From Mycoplasma bradburyae (lineage in GTDB: Bacteria > Bacillota_I > Bacilli_A > Mycoplasmatales > Mycoplasmoidaceae), in contig NZ_CP101414.1 of the NCBI RefSeq assembly GCF_024338845.1, positions 868,001 through 932,000 on the forward strand: DNA of 64,000 bases. Direction: 5' to 3'. The notes beneath the pieces were generated by a model. It searched no databases and was not told where the DNA came from. It worked only from the letters and a program-made list of their open reading frames with translations. Below are positions 16,148-26,622 of this stretch, piece by piece; position 1 is the first letter of the stretch, and the number at the start of each line of letters is the position of its first letter. The translations under genes were made by a program, and so were the position numbers.

Positions 16148-16513
16148 TTGATCCTTACCTATGTATATTGCTTTATATTATTTTATATGTAAATATTTGG
16201 CAAAAAGAAGAAATTTATCAATTATTTTTTATTTAAAAATATCAAATTACAATGAACCAAAAATTAAATCTTTTGGAAGGTAAACAGTATTATTAAAAAT
16301 CAAATATTATGATTTATTAATCTTTACATAAACAACAACAAGAAGAAGAATAAACTAAGATTGGTCGGAACAAGTTATAAACATACAAGACATAAACAGA
16401 AAAATTAAACACGACGGTTTATTTATTTTTTATTTAATTACGAAATTAATTTAACTAAACACAAAATAAAAACAACACTTAAATTGTTGTTTTTATTTAT
16501 TATCTAGATTACT
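16148..16513. other. Intergenic spacer upstream of mod4
   Basis: It holds the mod4 promoter region near 16170-16210 and, at its right end, the terminator of the cysteine/histidine-rich gene. I see no gene in the AT-rich middle part. Confidence 0.6.
16465..16497 (-). terminator. Terminator of the Cys/His-rich gene
   Basis: A 13-bp perfect stem (16465-16477 with 16485-16497) with a 7-base loop lies 17 bases after the stop codon at 16514. A- and T-rich arms make it able to work in both directions. Confidence 0.75.
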
Positions 16514-17308
16514 TTAATCTGTTTCTAATTTTCGATATTTTACAAAGTTTTGGTATATTGGTTTTATTGTACCGTTATAATTCGTTGTATATTTTCCAAG
16601 TATTGCAATATCATATTTAGCATTTATGTCTATATCGTCTTTATTTATAAATCTTCAAACCTTTGTTTTATATTTTCATTCATTATTTGCTTTTTGTGTT
16701 TTTAGTATTAGGTTATAAAATACATTATTATTTGATTTTATATCTTTTGATGTTTTATTATTTTTTGGAATTACTTTTTCAACATCTAATTTAACAGTTC
16801 CATAAAATATAAATTCTTTTTCGTTATCTTCAGGTTTTAGAGGTCTATTAATGCTTTTTGTAGGTATTCTTATATATTTTCTTTTTTCCTTATTAAATAT
16901 ATCTATAAAAGAATGTTCATGATTCAAACCAGTTACATAAGTTTCATTTAATTTTTCATTATCTATACGTATATTCAACAATGTATTCAATCTTGCTTCT
17001 AGTTTGTCACTTATTTTCTTTTCACTATACCCTTTTAAAAAATCTTTAATTTGATCCGTTTTTTCATATATGTATGAATACGAGCATCCTTCTTCATGAT
17101 TTGATGAGGGTAGTTTTGATAAATATTCTCTTTTTCTTGATGTTTTATGTGTGAATGATAGTCCTGCTATCTTACATTCAGGACAAAACATTCTTCCTCT
17201 AAAATAAGATATGTCTCCATTTTTTATTTTATATTCGTGTTGAACTTCTGATATCGAATGACAACTATTATCTTTAATAAAGAAGAATTCATAAAAAATT
17301 TTATACAT
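16514..17308 (-). CDS. Unknown protein with Cys/His cluster, downstream of the Gabija-like genes
   Basis: I do not recognise the family of this 264-residue protein. About residues 40-80 hold FCPECKIAGL followed by a histidine (SFTH) and then NHEEGC, a spacing that could bind zinc and faintly recalls the N-terminal region of CoiA-like nuclease proteins. The remainder is charged, with a possible beta-rich C-terminus. It is soluble and has no signal peptide. Its ATG lies only ten bases from the end of an IS3-type element, on the same strand as gajA and gajB, so it may once have been the third gene of that operon, now separated by the insertion. The stop was placed at 16514 after a TGA tryptophan codon. 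Confidence 0.65.
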
Positions 17309-17318
17309 TTAATTTCTC

Positions 17319-18846
17319 TGAAGGTACCCCAAAAACACAGACCTAATGCAGCACATCAAGCGCTGCTATTTTTTGTTTAGTAATTAAATTATTTATATAC
17401 TAAACAGGATTCTTAAATCCGAGTCTGTGTTTTATTCTATCTTCATTGTAATATTTAATATATTTATCTATAGTTCGTTTTAGTTCTGAATAACTATTGT
17501 AGGTTCTATCGTAATAAATTTCTTGCTTGAGAATAGCAAAAAAAATTCTCTATAAAAGCATTATCTAAACAATTATCTTTTCTAGATATGCTTTGAAAAA
17601 TTTTAGCTTTTTTAGTTTCTCGGAATATCTCTTCATCTAATACGCCCAACTTAGATCTGAATGAAAGGTTCTACGATAAGAACAACCTCTGAAGTAACCT
17701 TAATCACCTTGTTCAATACATTCATTATGTTCTGTGAAGAAGGTTGTTTACTAATTGAATAACTGATAATTTCACCATTACACATATCGATAAATGGATC
17801 TGAATATAGTTTTTGAATGATCTTATTACCTTTCAAATCTGTTTCATAATACTTGAATTCTGTTGTGTCTATAGCTATTTTTGATCAAGAATGTTTGTTG
17901 AAAAACGTCTATTAATTCTGTTAGGCGCAATTTTTCCAACATTACCTTTATGTGAATAATATTTACGACTTTTTCTACTAAAAGTTGTTACTTGTAATCC
18001 AAGCTTTGAACTATTCGCTTAACCCTCTTTTTTTATTAATTCGCCGTCGTTTCTTAATTCTGCACATATCCTTTTATTTTATAACCATAAACCTTATGAT
18101 TAGCGAGTATTTTTAGAATTTTTGTTCTATTTCTTCATCTTTATTAGATTTATTTTCATTATCTTTTCAATAAAAATAAGTAGATTTTGTTAGGTTAGAA
18201 ATCTAGAGAAGGCGTTTTAATTTGTGTCTTTTTTAGACATTTACGATGCTAAGTACCTTTTTCATTTTCTTTTTGCATAGCATCCTTTCTCAATCTCCTT
18301 AAGACTTTTAAATAGTCTATTTCCAATCTAGCTAAGTAAAGTTTTCTCTTATAGAATTCAATTATTTTTTGTCAGACAAATCTGAAAGATCTTTCTCATT
18401 TAATTCATCATAATTTATTTTTCTTTTCTTGTTTTCAGATTTTTTCAAAGTGCATTTTCTATCCCGACTACCTTCAAGTAATCTTTGCGGTTTGCGCCTA
18501 TTAAAATGATTAACTCATTGATAAAAGGTTGATGAACTATGAATTCTATACTCAAAGGATAGCTCTTGATAGGTGATATTCCTTGTTGAAACTGTATACA
18601 GTTTCTATAGAATGAACGGGTAGTGTATTTCTTGTTATTTCTTAGGTAATCAACGCCTAATCTTTTACAGATATTTACTCAGATATTTATTAACAATATC
18701 GATTTTAAATTAAACCGCTTTTATACTCGATAATATTTCAAATTTTGTTTTAAACATGTTTCCACTACTTTTTTCTTGAATCTGTAGCTGAATTTAACAT
18801 AAAAAAATACCTCCGAAAAGTTTGTTATTCGGGGAGGGTACCTTCA
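17319..18846 (-). mobile_element. Decayed IS3-family (IS150-type) insertion sequence
   Basis: The ends are inverted repeats beginning TGAAGGTACCC at 17319 and ending GGGTACCTTCA at 18846, giving an element of about 1.53 kb with the TG...CA termini of IS3-family elements. The minus strand carries remnants of OrfA and OrfB. The integrase core is recognisable as DPFIDMCNGEIISYSISKQ and NCLDNAFIENFF, which contains the third acidic residue of the DDE triad. Several frameshifts and stops break both frames, so it is inactive. No clear target duplication is seen. It separates gajB from the Cys/His-rich gene. Confidence 0.8.
17400..18805 (-). pseudogene. Transposase remnants (OrfA/OrfB) of the first IS3-type element
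   Basis: OrfB is split into several frames: 17651-17836 encodes part of the DDE core, and 17520-17600 the NCLDNAFIENFF segment. The OrfA start near 18800 is followed by a stop after about eleven codons. Single-base deletions in homopolymers seem to account for most breaks. Confidence 0.7.
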
Positions 18847-18887
18847 CCTTCTACTTAATATTCCTATGTTTATATTTTTTGTGTAGG

Positions 18888-19964
18888 TTAGATTTTATCG
18901 AAAGGAAAAAATTTGATATTATCATTTTTAATTTTCCCTTTATTCACTATTACCACTCTATGTTTTGCTCTAGTTATTGCAATATAAAATTTTGCTCTAG
19001 TTTGTTCTTTTAACTTATAGTTGACATCATTAATCCATTCATCAAAATCATTGGTTGTATATATTAATACACTCTCAAACTCTAACCCTTTCGACTCACC
19101 AAAGTTATATACAGGATATTTATCCGCAACCTTAACTTTTGCGCTAAATCGAAGTTGTACCGCATTATATTTCTGTAGATATAAAGATACATCTTTTTCG
19201 TCAATTTGAAAGACTCCTTCATCGTCTTTATCGCACTTGCGTTTCGATTCTACAGCCTTCATTTCGGGATACAATAAATTTGCTAATTGTGTTATTTGAT
19301 CATTACATCTATGAGTGTTATTTAATGTAGTTTCATCTACTATAATATTACCCTTGCAATTATTATTGATGAATTCTTTTATCTTTCCGTTCTTATATTT
19401 AATATGCTTGCGCGTGTTATGTGTTGCAAATGCACATTGCCTCGGATCCCCTAGCATTACTACATCTACATTACTATCAATAAGTTTTTTTAGAACTTCA
19501 TGGTCGTATCCAACTAAATCTTGAACTTCATCTACGTATATTTTGCTATAAATTTTCTTAATACGATTTATTACTTCTTCTCCATTTAACTCATTCAATA
19601 AACAAGCAAAATCAGAGATTTTTTCATTATGCAGCTTACCATTTTTTACATAATATTTAATGTCGTTTCTACTTAAAAATCTATTATTATCCTTATTATC
19701 AAGAATAATCCCTTTTATCTTACATTCTAATTTAATGCCTTGATATGGATAGATTCATTCGTTTAGCAAAAAACTCATCCAAGTGCATATAATAATATTC
19801 GAAGGTATGTAACCTAACTTTTTTTTAATTCTATCTCTTATTTGATTAGTATTATTTATTGTATAAGTTGTAATCAATACCTTTTCATTAGTATTAATAA
19901 CCTCTTCTATTATTTTATGAGTTTTTCCAGCACCTGCAGCAGCAATATACAATCTACTAGACAT
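18888..19964 (-). CDS. gajB: GajB-like UvrD-family helicase of a Gabija-type defence system
   Basis: This 358-residue protein has the superfamily-1 helicase motifs: Walker A AAAGAGKTHK near residue 8, motif Ia TTYTINNTNQIRDRI, Walker B YVDEVQDLVGYD, motif III MLGDPRQCAF, motif IV-like NNTHRCND, and motif VI YIAITRAKHRV at the C-terminus. In the Gabija system, a GajB helicase of this type works with GajA to stop phage replication. Here the ATG lies three bases after the gajA stop, so the two are co-translated. The protein is shorter than the GajB of Bacillus (about 490 residues), mainly through a reduced 2B/2A region. The frame uses TGA for tryptophan. A general DNA-repair helicase is less likely, because the partner gene is a GajA/OLD-type nuclease. 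Confidence 0.85.
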
Positions 19965-19966
19965 AT

Positions 19967-21595
19967 CTAATCATCTTTTTTACAAAGCAAGTCTATTGCA
20001 TCATTAATATATTGGGGATAATTTATTTTTTCAGGATTGTTAAAGATGGCTAATGCTACAGATGTTTTATTATTTTTCATATATAAACAAAGATCGTCTT
20101 CATTTTCAAAATTTTTATCTAAAATTTTATTTAAACTATGAAGCGAATTAGCTCTTATTATACATGGTTCTAATGTATTATTGTTATAGTTCTCAATTTT
20201 TCCGTTGTAATCATGTTCTTCAATGTCGTAACATATATTTATAAACTCCTTTTGATTTTCATCTAAATATTCTTTAAAACTATTTTTTAAAGTTGACACT
20301 TTTCCATCGTTATCTTTTACAACGATAGTATTAATATTTAGTTTTTCAGCTATTTCAAGAAATCTTAAAAACGAAGTTCCTACCGAAATAATATCTATAT
20401 TGTCATGTATTGGTAGTCTGTTAGTTCTATCTAAATAAGCTCGTTGCAAAACTAATTCATCTGAATCACCTTCAACTAAAACAACTTTTTTTGAAAGAAT
20501 CATTCTCAAGGTATCGTATCCTGATATCTTTTTAAAAAAATCAAAAGTATCTTTTTTTAGACTGGAAAAGCTTGTTCACAAATTTTGATTTACCATAATT
20601 ATTGAAGATAAACCTAACTTATTTGCTACAAAACTACTATGCGTAGTAATAAAAACTTGCTTCGAGTCCCTAGCTTGCTCAATATTATAAATGATTCTAT
20701 TTAGATATGAATTTGACAGATGACATTCTGGTTCTTCAAACAATAATACTCTTTTTTTATCATCTATATTTTTTATAGCCAAATCAGTTTTCATCATACA
20801 CTGATTTCCTTGACCTATATTGTCGTATATTACATCATCTAACTGCGTTGCAATATTGTTTCATCACGAATCGTTGTTACCGTAATTAACCGTTATAGAA
20901 TAGTTGTTTCCGGTGCCTTCTCTTATCCTATTATTAATTTCATGAATATTAGATTCTTGTAAAAATCGATCATTAACTCGTCTATATACTTGCGATATAT
21001 TTACAATATCGCTATCAGATAACATATTTTTAACTACGCTATCTACATACAAATTAGAGCCATTACGACTTGCATTAGCATTGATATATGAAGCTTTTAA
21101 GGGTATGCTTCTACTTGTAATAGTTTGTCTAGAAAAAGATTCTCAAGTAACAGTATAATATTCTAATGGTAACGAAATTAAATTTTTCTTATCTAACAAG
21201 GAATATTCTTTACCATAAGCTTCATCAAAATGAATAGATAGTTTTACACCAGGTTTATTTTTTAATTTTAATGAGTTATTATCACCTAAAAATTCAGGTA
21301 TATCATCACTCAAATAAGCTTCTATTATAATTTCAGGTAGATCTGGCGATTTTTCATCAGAAACTTCATTAATATATTCTTTTACAACATCATTATTAAA
21401 TAAGTATTGAGATATATTATTTTTGATGTTTTTACCTTTATAATAACCTGTTAAAACTAGATTAATTGCTTCTAAAATGGTTGTTTTTCCTGCCCCATTA
21501 TTCCCAACCAATATGTTCATGTCTTTATTAAAATTGATTTCGAACCAATTTTTGTAACATTTAAAATTTTTAGTTCTTAGTTTATCTATTTGCAA
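19967..21595 (-). CDS. gajA: GajA-like ATP-dependent OLD-family endonuclease (ATPase + TOPRIM)
   Basis: The 542-residue protein begins with an ABC/SMC-type ATPase: FKCYKNWFEINF, then Walker A VGNNGAGKTTILEAI near residue 35, signature GQGNQCMM, Walker B VLLFEEPECHLS and the switch region FITTHSSFVAN. The C-terminal third is a TOPRIM nuclease with VVLVEGDSDELVL (catalytic Glu) and VVKDNDGK (metal-binding Asp pair). This architecture is that of GajA, which cuts DNA when nucleotide pools drop during phage infection, and of OLD nucleases. The adjacent gajB supports the Gabija assignment; Bacillus GajA is similar in length (about 580 residues). The gene is intact when TGA is read as tryptophan. 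Confidence 0.88.
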
Positions 21596-21789
21596 AATAT
21601 ATACCTATATCTTTCGTAATTTTTAATGTTTTTATTTCCCTTTTATTAATCTATTTTATTAAATAGTTATTATCTATTTCGATAATAAATTTAATTCCGT
21701 TTATATTGAATTGGATATGAAACTTTTATGGAATGTTCTAATAAACATTCTGAGAAAATTTCAAAATTCCAATGATATATTGTTTACGA

Positions 21790-23340
21790 TTCCAATTTTT
21801 AGAACTTTTAATGCAACCTGCTATGGGTTGCATTATTTTGTTCTTTAATCAAGTTCAATCGATATTGAATCAGAGTCTTAAACCCTAATCTTTGTTTTAT
21901 TCTGATTTCATTTTAATATTTAATAAATTTTTCAATCTCTGATTTCAATTGTTCATAACTTAAATAAGTTTTGTCGTAGAAAATTTCTTGTTTAATTATT
22001 GAGAAAAAGTTTTCAACATCTACATTATCTAAAAATTTTCCTTTTCTAGACATACTTTGGAATATATTTGCATACTTAAGTATTTTTTGATAAATTTTCG
22101 TCTGATAAACTGAATCTTGATTTGAATGAAATTTTCTTCTGTAACAACAATCTGAAGTAGTTTTCATAACTTTTCTAACGCACTAATTATGTTTTGTAAT
22201 GTTGGTTGTTCGCTAATATAATAACTTATAACTTCACCATTACATAAATCTATAAATAGATCTAAATAAGGTTTTTCTGCTACCCTAACACCATTTCCGT
22301 TTATGATGTAATATTTGAATTCTGTAGTGTCTGTAACGATTTTTTGGTTAAGAATATTCGTTAAAAAACATCTCTTAATTTTATTAGGCGCATTTATTAG
22401 GCGCAATTTTTCCAACATTGCCTTTATAAGAGTTATATTTGCGAGTTTTCTTGCTGTAAGTTGTTACTTGTAAACTTAATTTTTAACTAATCTTTGAACT
22501 TTCTTTTTATTTATTAATAAACCACCATGTTTTAATTCAGCATGTATTCTACGATAGCCTTAATCCTTATTTTTGCTCTTATTTGAATAATTTTATTTTC
22601 AATTTCCTTATCAGGATTAAGTCTATCTAAACGAGATTTTCAATAATAAAATGTGGTTTTGAAAATATTAGCAATTAACAGAAGGTCGTTTAATTTGTGT
22701 TCTTTTTTAAAACCGATGACTGCGCGCATCCTTCTTTCATTTTCGCTTCGTCTATTTTTCTCAGTTTTTTTTAATTCTTTTAAAAATCGACTTCTAAATT
22801 TAATAATCAAACTTTTCTTTAGAACTCCTTCATTGCTTCTTTGTAAAAAGAAGACTTATCTTATTATTTGGCTATTTTTCCGTATAAAAGCTTTATTTTT
22901 TGTTATTGTTCTTCGTATTTTTTAAAACTACTTTTCTACCACGTTTAGAAGGCAACAAACCTAATGGACCTAATTTTTGATAGTGCATTACTAAATATTT
23001 AACATAGGATGAATTCGAAACATTAAGTTTTCTGCTATTTCTCTATAGGTGGAATCCTTCTTTAAATATAGTTCTATTATACGGAGTTTTCATCAAATGA
23101 ATATTTCTTATATTTCCTGCGTTTTTGCTTTTTTTCTTAATGATTCCAATTCATATTCTTTAAAATCCTTTACTTGATTTGCGATAGAAATTGGTGTTTT
23201 ATGCCGTATTTCTTAGCGATTGTATTATATCCATCTTCACAATTTAGATATGATTTAACTGCTTTCTTTTTTGATACATAATTGTATTTAGACATAAAAA
23301 CTTGCCTCCAAAAAGTTTTATGTTTTTTTGGGGTCAGCAT
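21790..23340 (-). mobile_element. Second decayed IS3-family element
   Basis: The ~1.55-kb element has the same internal layout as the first one. An OrfA-like start at 23295 (MSKYNYVSKKKAVKSYLN, helix-turn-helix of IS150-type OrfA) is followed by a broken OrfB at 21913-22418. A hairpin (21810-21818 with 21826-21834) sits near the left end, as in the other copy. The terminal inverted repeats could not be defined, so both borders are estimates by comparison with the first element. The two copies are clearly diverged. It lies between gajA and the truncated hsdS. Confidence 0.65.
21895..23295 (-). pseudogene. Transposase remnants of the second IS3-type element
   Basis: The DDE core is visible as VTDTTEFKYY and LFIDLCNGEVISYYISEQ, and the final acidic motif as SRKGKFLDNVDVENFF. 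The reading frame breaks at about 22165 and repeatedly between 22420 and 23180. OrfA ends early at a TAA after about 41 codons. Confidence 0.7.
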
Positions 23341-23444
23341 AAATTAATAAATAAAAAATAATCTGAGAAATGTTTGTATAAGCAAGATCTAAAAATAACT
23401 TTTATTTGTTTATAAAAAAGTAGATAAACGATAATTTAGAAAAG

Positions 23445-24008
23445 ATGGCATATGATATTTATATGCACAATTTCTTTTCTAAAAAACCTAATGGAAAATT
23501 AAAAGACATTTTACTCGAAGCTCCTAAATCAAAGGTAAAAGTAGGTGAAGCTAGAGCGCTTAATAATGGATTATATCCATTTTTTACAAGTGGAGAATCT
23601 ATTTTAAATTGAAATGAAGCATTAACTGATGGTAGAAACTGTTTCTTAAACACAGGCGGAATTGGTGATGTTAAATTCTATGTTGGTAAAGCGTCATATT
23701 CTACAGACACTTGATGTATTTCTGGGAATTTAAATATGTCAGATTATCTATATTTATTATTGTTTTCTATTAAATCTGAAATACGAGAAAAATTTTTCCA
23801 AGGAACAAGTTTAAAACATTTACAAAAAGATTTCCTAAAGAATAAAGATATTTATATCCCTAAAAAAATGGAATTAGATTTATTTAACAAACAAATAGTT
23901 CCCATATTTGATATTATTTCTATAATTTTTAGAGAAAATAAAGAATTGACTTCTCTTAGGGATTATCTTTTACCGTTATTATTTAATAGTCAAGTTACTA
24001 TTAACTAA
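23445..24008 (+). pseudogene. Half-length HsdS (type I restriction specificity subunit), the only plus-strand gene in the island
   Basis: About 187 residues correspond to the C-terminal half of an HsdS protein. Upstream of the ATG the same frame reads INDNLEKMAYDIYMHNFF, the typical end of the central conserved helix. It is followed by one target-recognition domain (KLKDILLEAPKSKVKVGEAR ... TDTWCISGNL ... KHLQKDFLKNKDIYIP) and the final helix ending SLRDYLLPLLFNSQVTIN. The N-terminal recognition domain is missing and no hsdM or hsdR is present in the window. The truncation point lies about 80 bases from the IS element. Half-sized S proteins can sometimes dimerise, so activity with an hsdM elsewhere is possible, but a relic is more likely. 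Confidence 0.8.
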
Positions 24009-24165
24009 AAAATCATTTTTTAACAAAGATAAATTTTGAAAAAAAACGGTAAATTGATGTTTTTTATAAAAAAAATATTGCATTGAATATCGCAATATAA
24101 TGAATATTATTTTAATGAATTATTAGTTTAGGATAAGTTTTATTTATCTAAATTTTATTTAAAAT

Positions 24166-24199
24166 AAATTATCGTTTATAACAAATTATCGTTTATAAC
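24166..24199. repeat. Two tandem copies of a 17-bp unit
   Basis: AAATTATCGTTTATAAC occurs twice in direct succession (24166-24182 and 24183-24199). It may be a footprint of recombination at the island border; function unknown. Confidence 0.7.
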
Positions 24200-24231
24200 A
24201 AAATAACAACTACTTATTCTAATAACAAAAG

Positions 24232-24260
24232 AACCTCCAAAACTTATGTGTTTGGAGGTT
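24232..24260. terminator. Terminator at the end of the ABC operon
   Basis: AACCTCCAAA and TTTGGAGGTT form a 10-bp stem with a 9-base loop, about 50 bases after the last gene of the minus-strand operon. It could also end the plus-strand hsdS fragment. Confidence 0.65.
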
Positions 24261-24308
24261 TGTAATTTCTTATTTATTTATATAAACTAACTATCTATTC
24301 ACAACAAT

Positions 24309-25403
24309 CTAAGTTTTAATTAACCCTTCTATCTCTTTCTTAATAGGTGAATTATTAGTATGATCAACTGAACTATTTAAAATTGTTTCAATCTTATTAG
24401 ATAGTTCAGTTGTATCTTTCATCTCTTGATTAAGAACTGTAGAATTAGTTAAATAACCATATTTTTTCTTAGCTTGGATACATAAGATAACTATAACTAA
24501 AGCTAATGCTAAACTTAATCACATACCTCAGTAATTAATTACCTCTGGGTTTTTGATCGTGTTGGGAATTGTAACTTCATTGGTAATCTCAACACCAGAT
24601 ACTTCTGTAACTACTGTTTTGGTTATATTACCATCTACCACTTGGGTTTGAATTGGTTTTAATGATATTAAAAAGAATGTTGCAATCAAAGCAGTTACAC
24701 ATAATCCAACAATATATTTATAGATTTTATCTCCATTTCTAGTTCCTTTAAATAATCATCTTAATACGATAGCTTGAAGAATAGTGGCTATTAAATACAA
24801 CACTAAGATACACGAACTAAGAATGTTAAAGATATTTTCTAAAGGTGCTGAGTTAGGTACTGAAACTAGAACTGCATTGATATATGCATTAAGTAGTTTT
24901 GAAATATTAATTTCATAACGATCGAATTGATTAGAATAATCAACTAAATACATTTGAATACTTTCAGGATTATCACTATATACTTTACTAGCTATCTCTT
25001 TAAGTTGGGAAATATAATACTTCTCTGTATTATCAAACTTTAAGAAAGACCCGAAAGCAATCGAATTATGTTGGGGTGATTTTTCTAGAAGAAATTTAAT
25101 GATTGCCGTTCTACTTGCAGGACATTGACTATTAGATTCATATACCTGTGTTCCTTGATATAAGAATCTCCCATCTTTTAAACTACCTATAGCACTGTCT
25201 TTGTTAATTGATAAATGTTCTAATACAAACTGTTTATCTTTATCAACAAAACCAGGGAAGATTGCTATGTAATAGATAAACAGTGCTGCACAGATAACAA
25301 TCAATATTATTGATAATATTGATAAAACCTTTCTTTTTAAATACTGACCAAAATGTTTAGGTCTTGAGATACAGGTCTGGTTATGAATATAATTATGTTT
25401 CAT
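24309..25403 (-). CDS. Membrane protein of the maltodextrin ABC operon, function unknown
   Basis: The 364-residue protein has one membrane helix near residues 28-50 (SILSIILIVICAALFIYYIA), an external region of about 140 residues, and further helices near 190-215, 235-255 and 285-305. The C-terminal ~60 residues are polar and probably cytoplasmic. It is the last gene of the transporter operon and begins two bases after the malK stop. I recognise no family. It could be an accessory subunit that holds the binding lipoprotein or polysaccharide at the permease. The frame crosses TGA tryptophan codons to the TAG at 24309. Confidence 0.7.
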
Positions 25404-25405
25404 AA

Positions 25406-26611
25406 CTAATTTATCCTTTGTTCTGATTGTTTATCAAAGATATGGATTCTATTAAGAACAAATGAAACATATACTTCACTGTATAGTTCATACTCAACAT
25501 CATTAGGAGCATTAATAATTAATTCAAAGGTTGTATCACCAATAACTACGGCTACTAATTGGTCTTTACCAATTAGTTCGATATTCATAATTGTTCCTTT
25601 GACACTATTAGGTAGTTCTTCTTTAGAGATCTTGATGTCTTCACTTCTAAAACCAATAACTAGTTCTTGGTTTTGTGAAAGTTTTTCTTTGATAGGTTCT
25701 TCTACTTCTAATTCAACTTTGTTGTTGGTTGAGATAATCTTATTATCTTTATAAGTTGCTTCAAAAGTATTCATAGTTGGAGATCCTATGAATTTGGCTA
25801 CGAAAATATTGGCTGGTTTGAAATACAACTCACGACCTGTACCAGATTGTTGAATTGAACCATCATTAAATACAACAATCTGGTTACCCATAGTCATGGC
25901 TTCTAATTGGTCGTGGGTTACATAAATACTTGTGGTTTGTAACATTCTATGAATGTTTACAATTTCACGTCGCATGCTTTCACGGAGTTTAGCATCTAAG
26001 TTAGATAATGGTTCGTCCATTAAGAATACTAATGGTTTACGAGCAATCGCTCTACCGATTGCTACCCTTTGTCTTTGACCACCTGAAAGATCTTTAGGCT
26101 TACGATATAAATAATCTGATATCCTTAAAATTTTAGCTACGTCTTTAACTCTTCGGTCAATAACATCCTTACGTTCTTTAGCAATCTTTAAACCAAATGA
26201 AATGTTGTTATAAACATTCATATGCGGGTACAAAGCATATGATTGAAACACCATAGCTATGTTTCTTTCATTTGGTAACAAGTTATTATACCTTTTATTG
26301 TTAAATAACAAATCGCCCTTGGTAATTGAATTAAGCCCTGCAATCATTCTTAATAGAGTTGTCTTACCACAACCACTAGGTCCTAGAAAGATACAAAACG
26401 TTCCTGGTTTAATTTCTAGATTAATATCTTTTAAAGTATATTTCTCATTCCCTTCATATTTCTTTGAAACATTAACTAATTTAATATGAGCACCATTAAC
26501 TGCTTTGGTTTCAGAACCTAATTCATTAATTAGTTTATCTAGATCAATGCTATCAAAGCCTTGATCTAGATCATCTTCTAATAGTTCATTATTGATATTT
26601 TTATCTTGCAT
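25406..26611 (-). CDS. ABC transporter ATP-binding protein, MalK/MsmK/UgpC type
   Basis: The 401-residue ATPase drives uptake of sugars or oligosaccharides. It shows Walker A LGPSGCGKTT, Q-loop MVFQSYALYPHMNVYNN, signature LSGGQRQRVAIGRA, Walker B VFLMDEPLSNLDAKLR and switch YVTHDQLEAMTMG. The C-terminal ~130 residues form the TOBE/MalK regulatory fold. A ~40-residue acidic N-terminal extension precedes the first strand. It sits between malG and the terminal membrane protein with gaps of a few bases, so it belongs to the maltodextrin operon. The closest characterised class is CUT1 importers, which use maltodextrin, sn-glycerol-phosphate or multiple sugars. Confidence 0.92.
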   Translation of the reverse strand: MQDKNINNELLEDDLDQGFDSIDLDKLINELGSETKAVNGAHIKLVNVSKKYEGNEKYTLKDINLEIKPGTFCIFLGPSGCGKTTLLRMIAGLNSITKGDLLFNNKRYNNLLPNERNIAMVFQSYALYPHMNVYNNISFGLKIAKERKDVIDRRVKDVAKILRISDYLYRKPKDLSGGQRQRVAIGRAIARKPLVFLMDEPLSNLDAKLRESMRREIVNIHRMLQTTSIYVTHDQLEAMTMGNQIVVFNDGSIQQSGTGRELYFKPANIFVAKFIGSPTMNTFEATYKDNKIISTNNKVELEVEEPIKEKLSQNQELVIGFRSEDIKISKEELPNSVKGTIMNIELIGKDQLVAVVIGDTTFELIINAPNDVEYELYSEVYVSFVLNRIHIFDKQSEQRIN

Positions 26612-26622
26612 AATTTTAATTA

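Larger units (their letters stand above)
24009..24308. other. Spacer between defence island and ABC operon
   Basis: No gene is seen. The spacer contains a 17-bp tandem duplication and a bidirectional terminator, both listed separately, and marks the left end of the transporter operon. Confidence 0.6.

Noticed and set aside
16326..16345. Short AAC/AAG triplet runs as a GAA-type phase-variation repeat.
   Set aside because: Only three units of each triplet are present and no gene with a promoter at the right distance depends on them.
18888..19964. Housekeeping PcrA/UvrD repair helicase.
   Set aside because: It is only 358 residues and is coupled to an ATPase-TOPRIM nuclease, whereas PcrA has about 700 residues or more.
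17319..23340. The two IS elements as ends of a composite transposon carrying the Gabija-like genes.
   Set aside because: The copies are diverged, both lie in the same orientation, both are decayed, and no outer inverted repeats or target duplications could be found.
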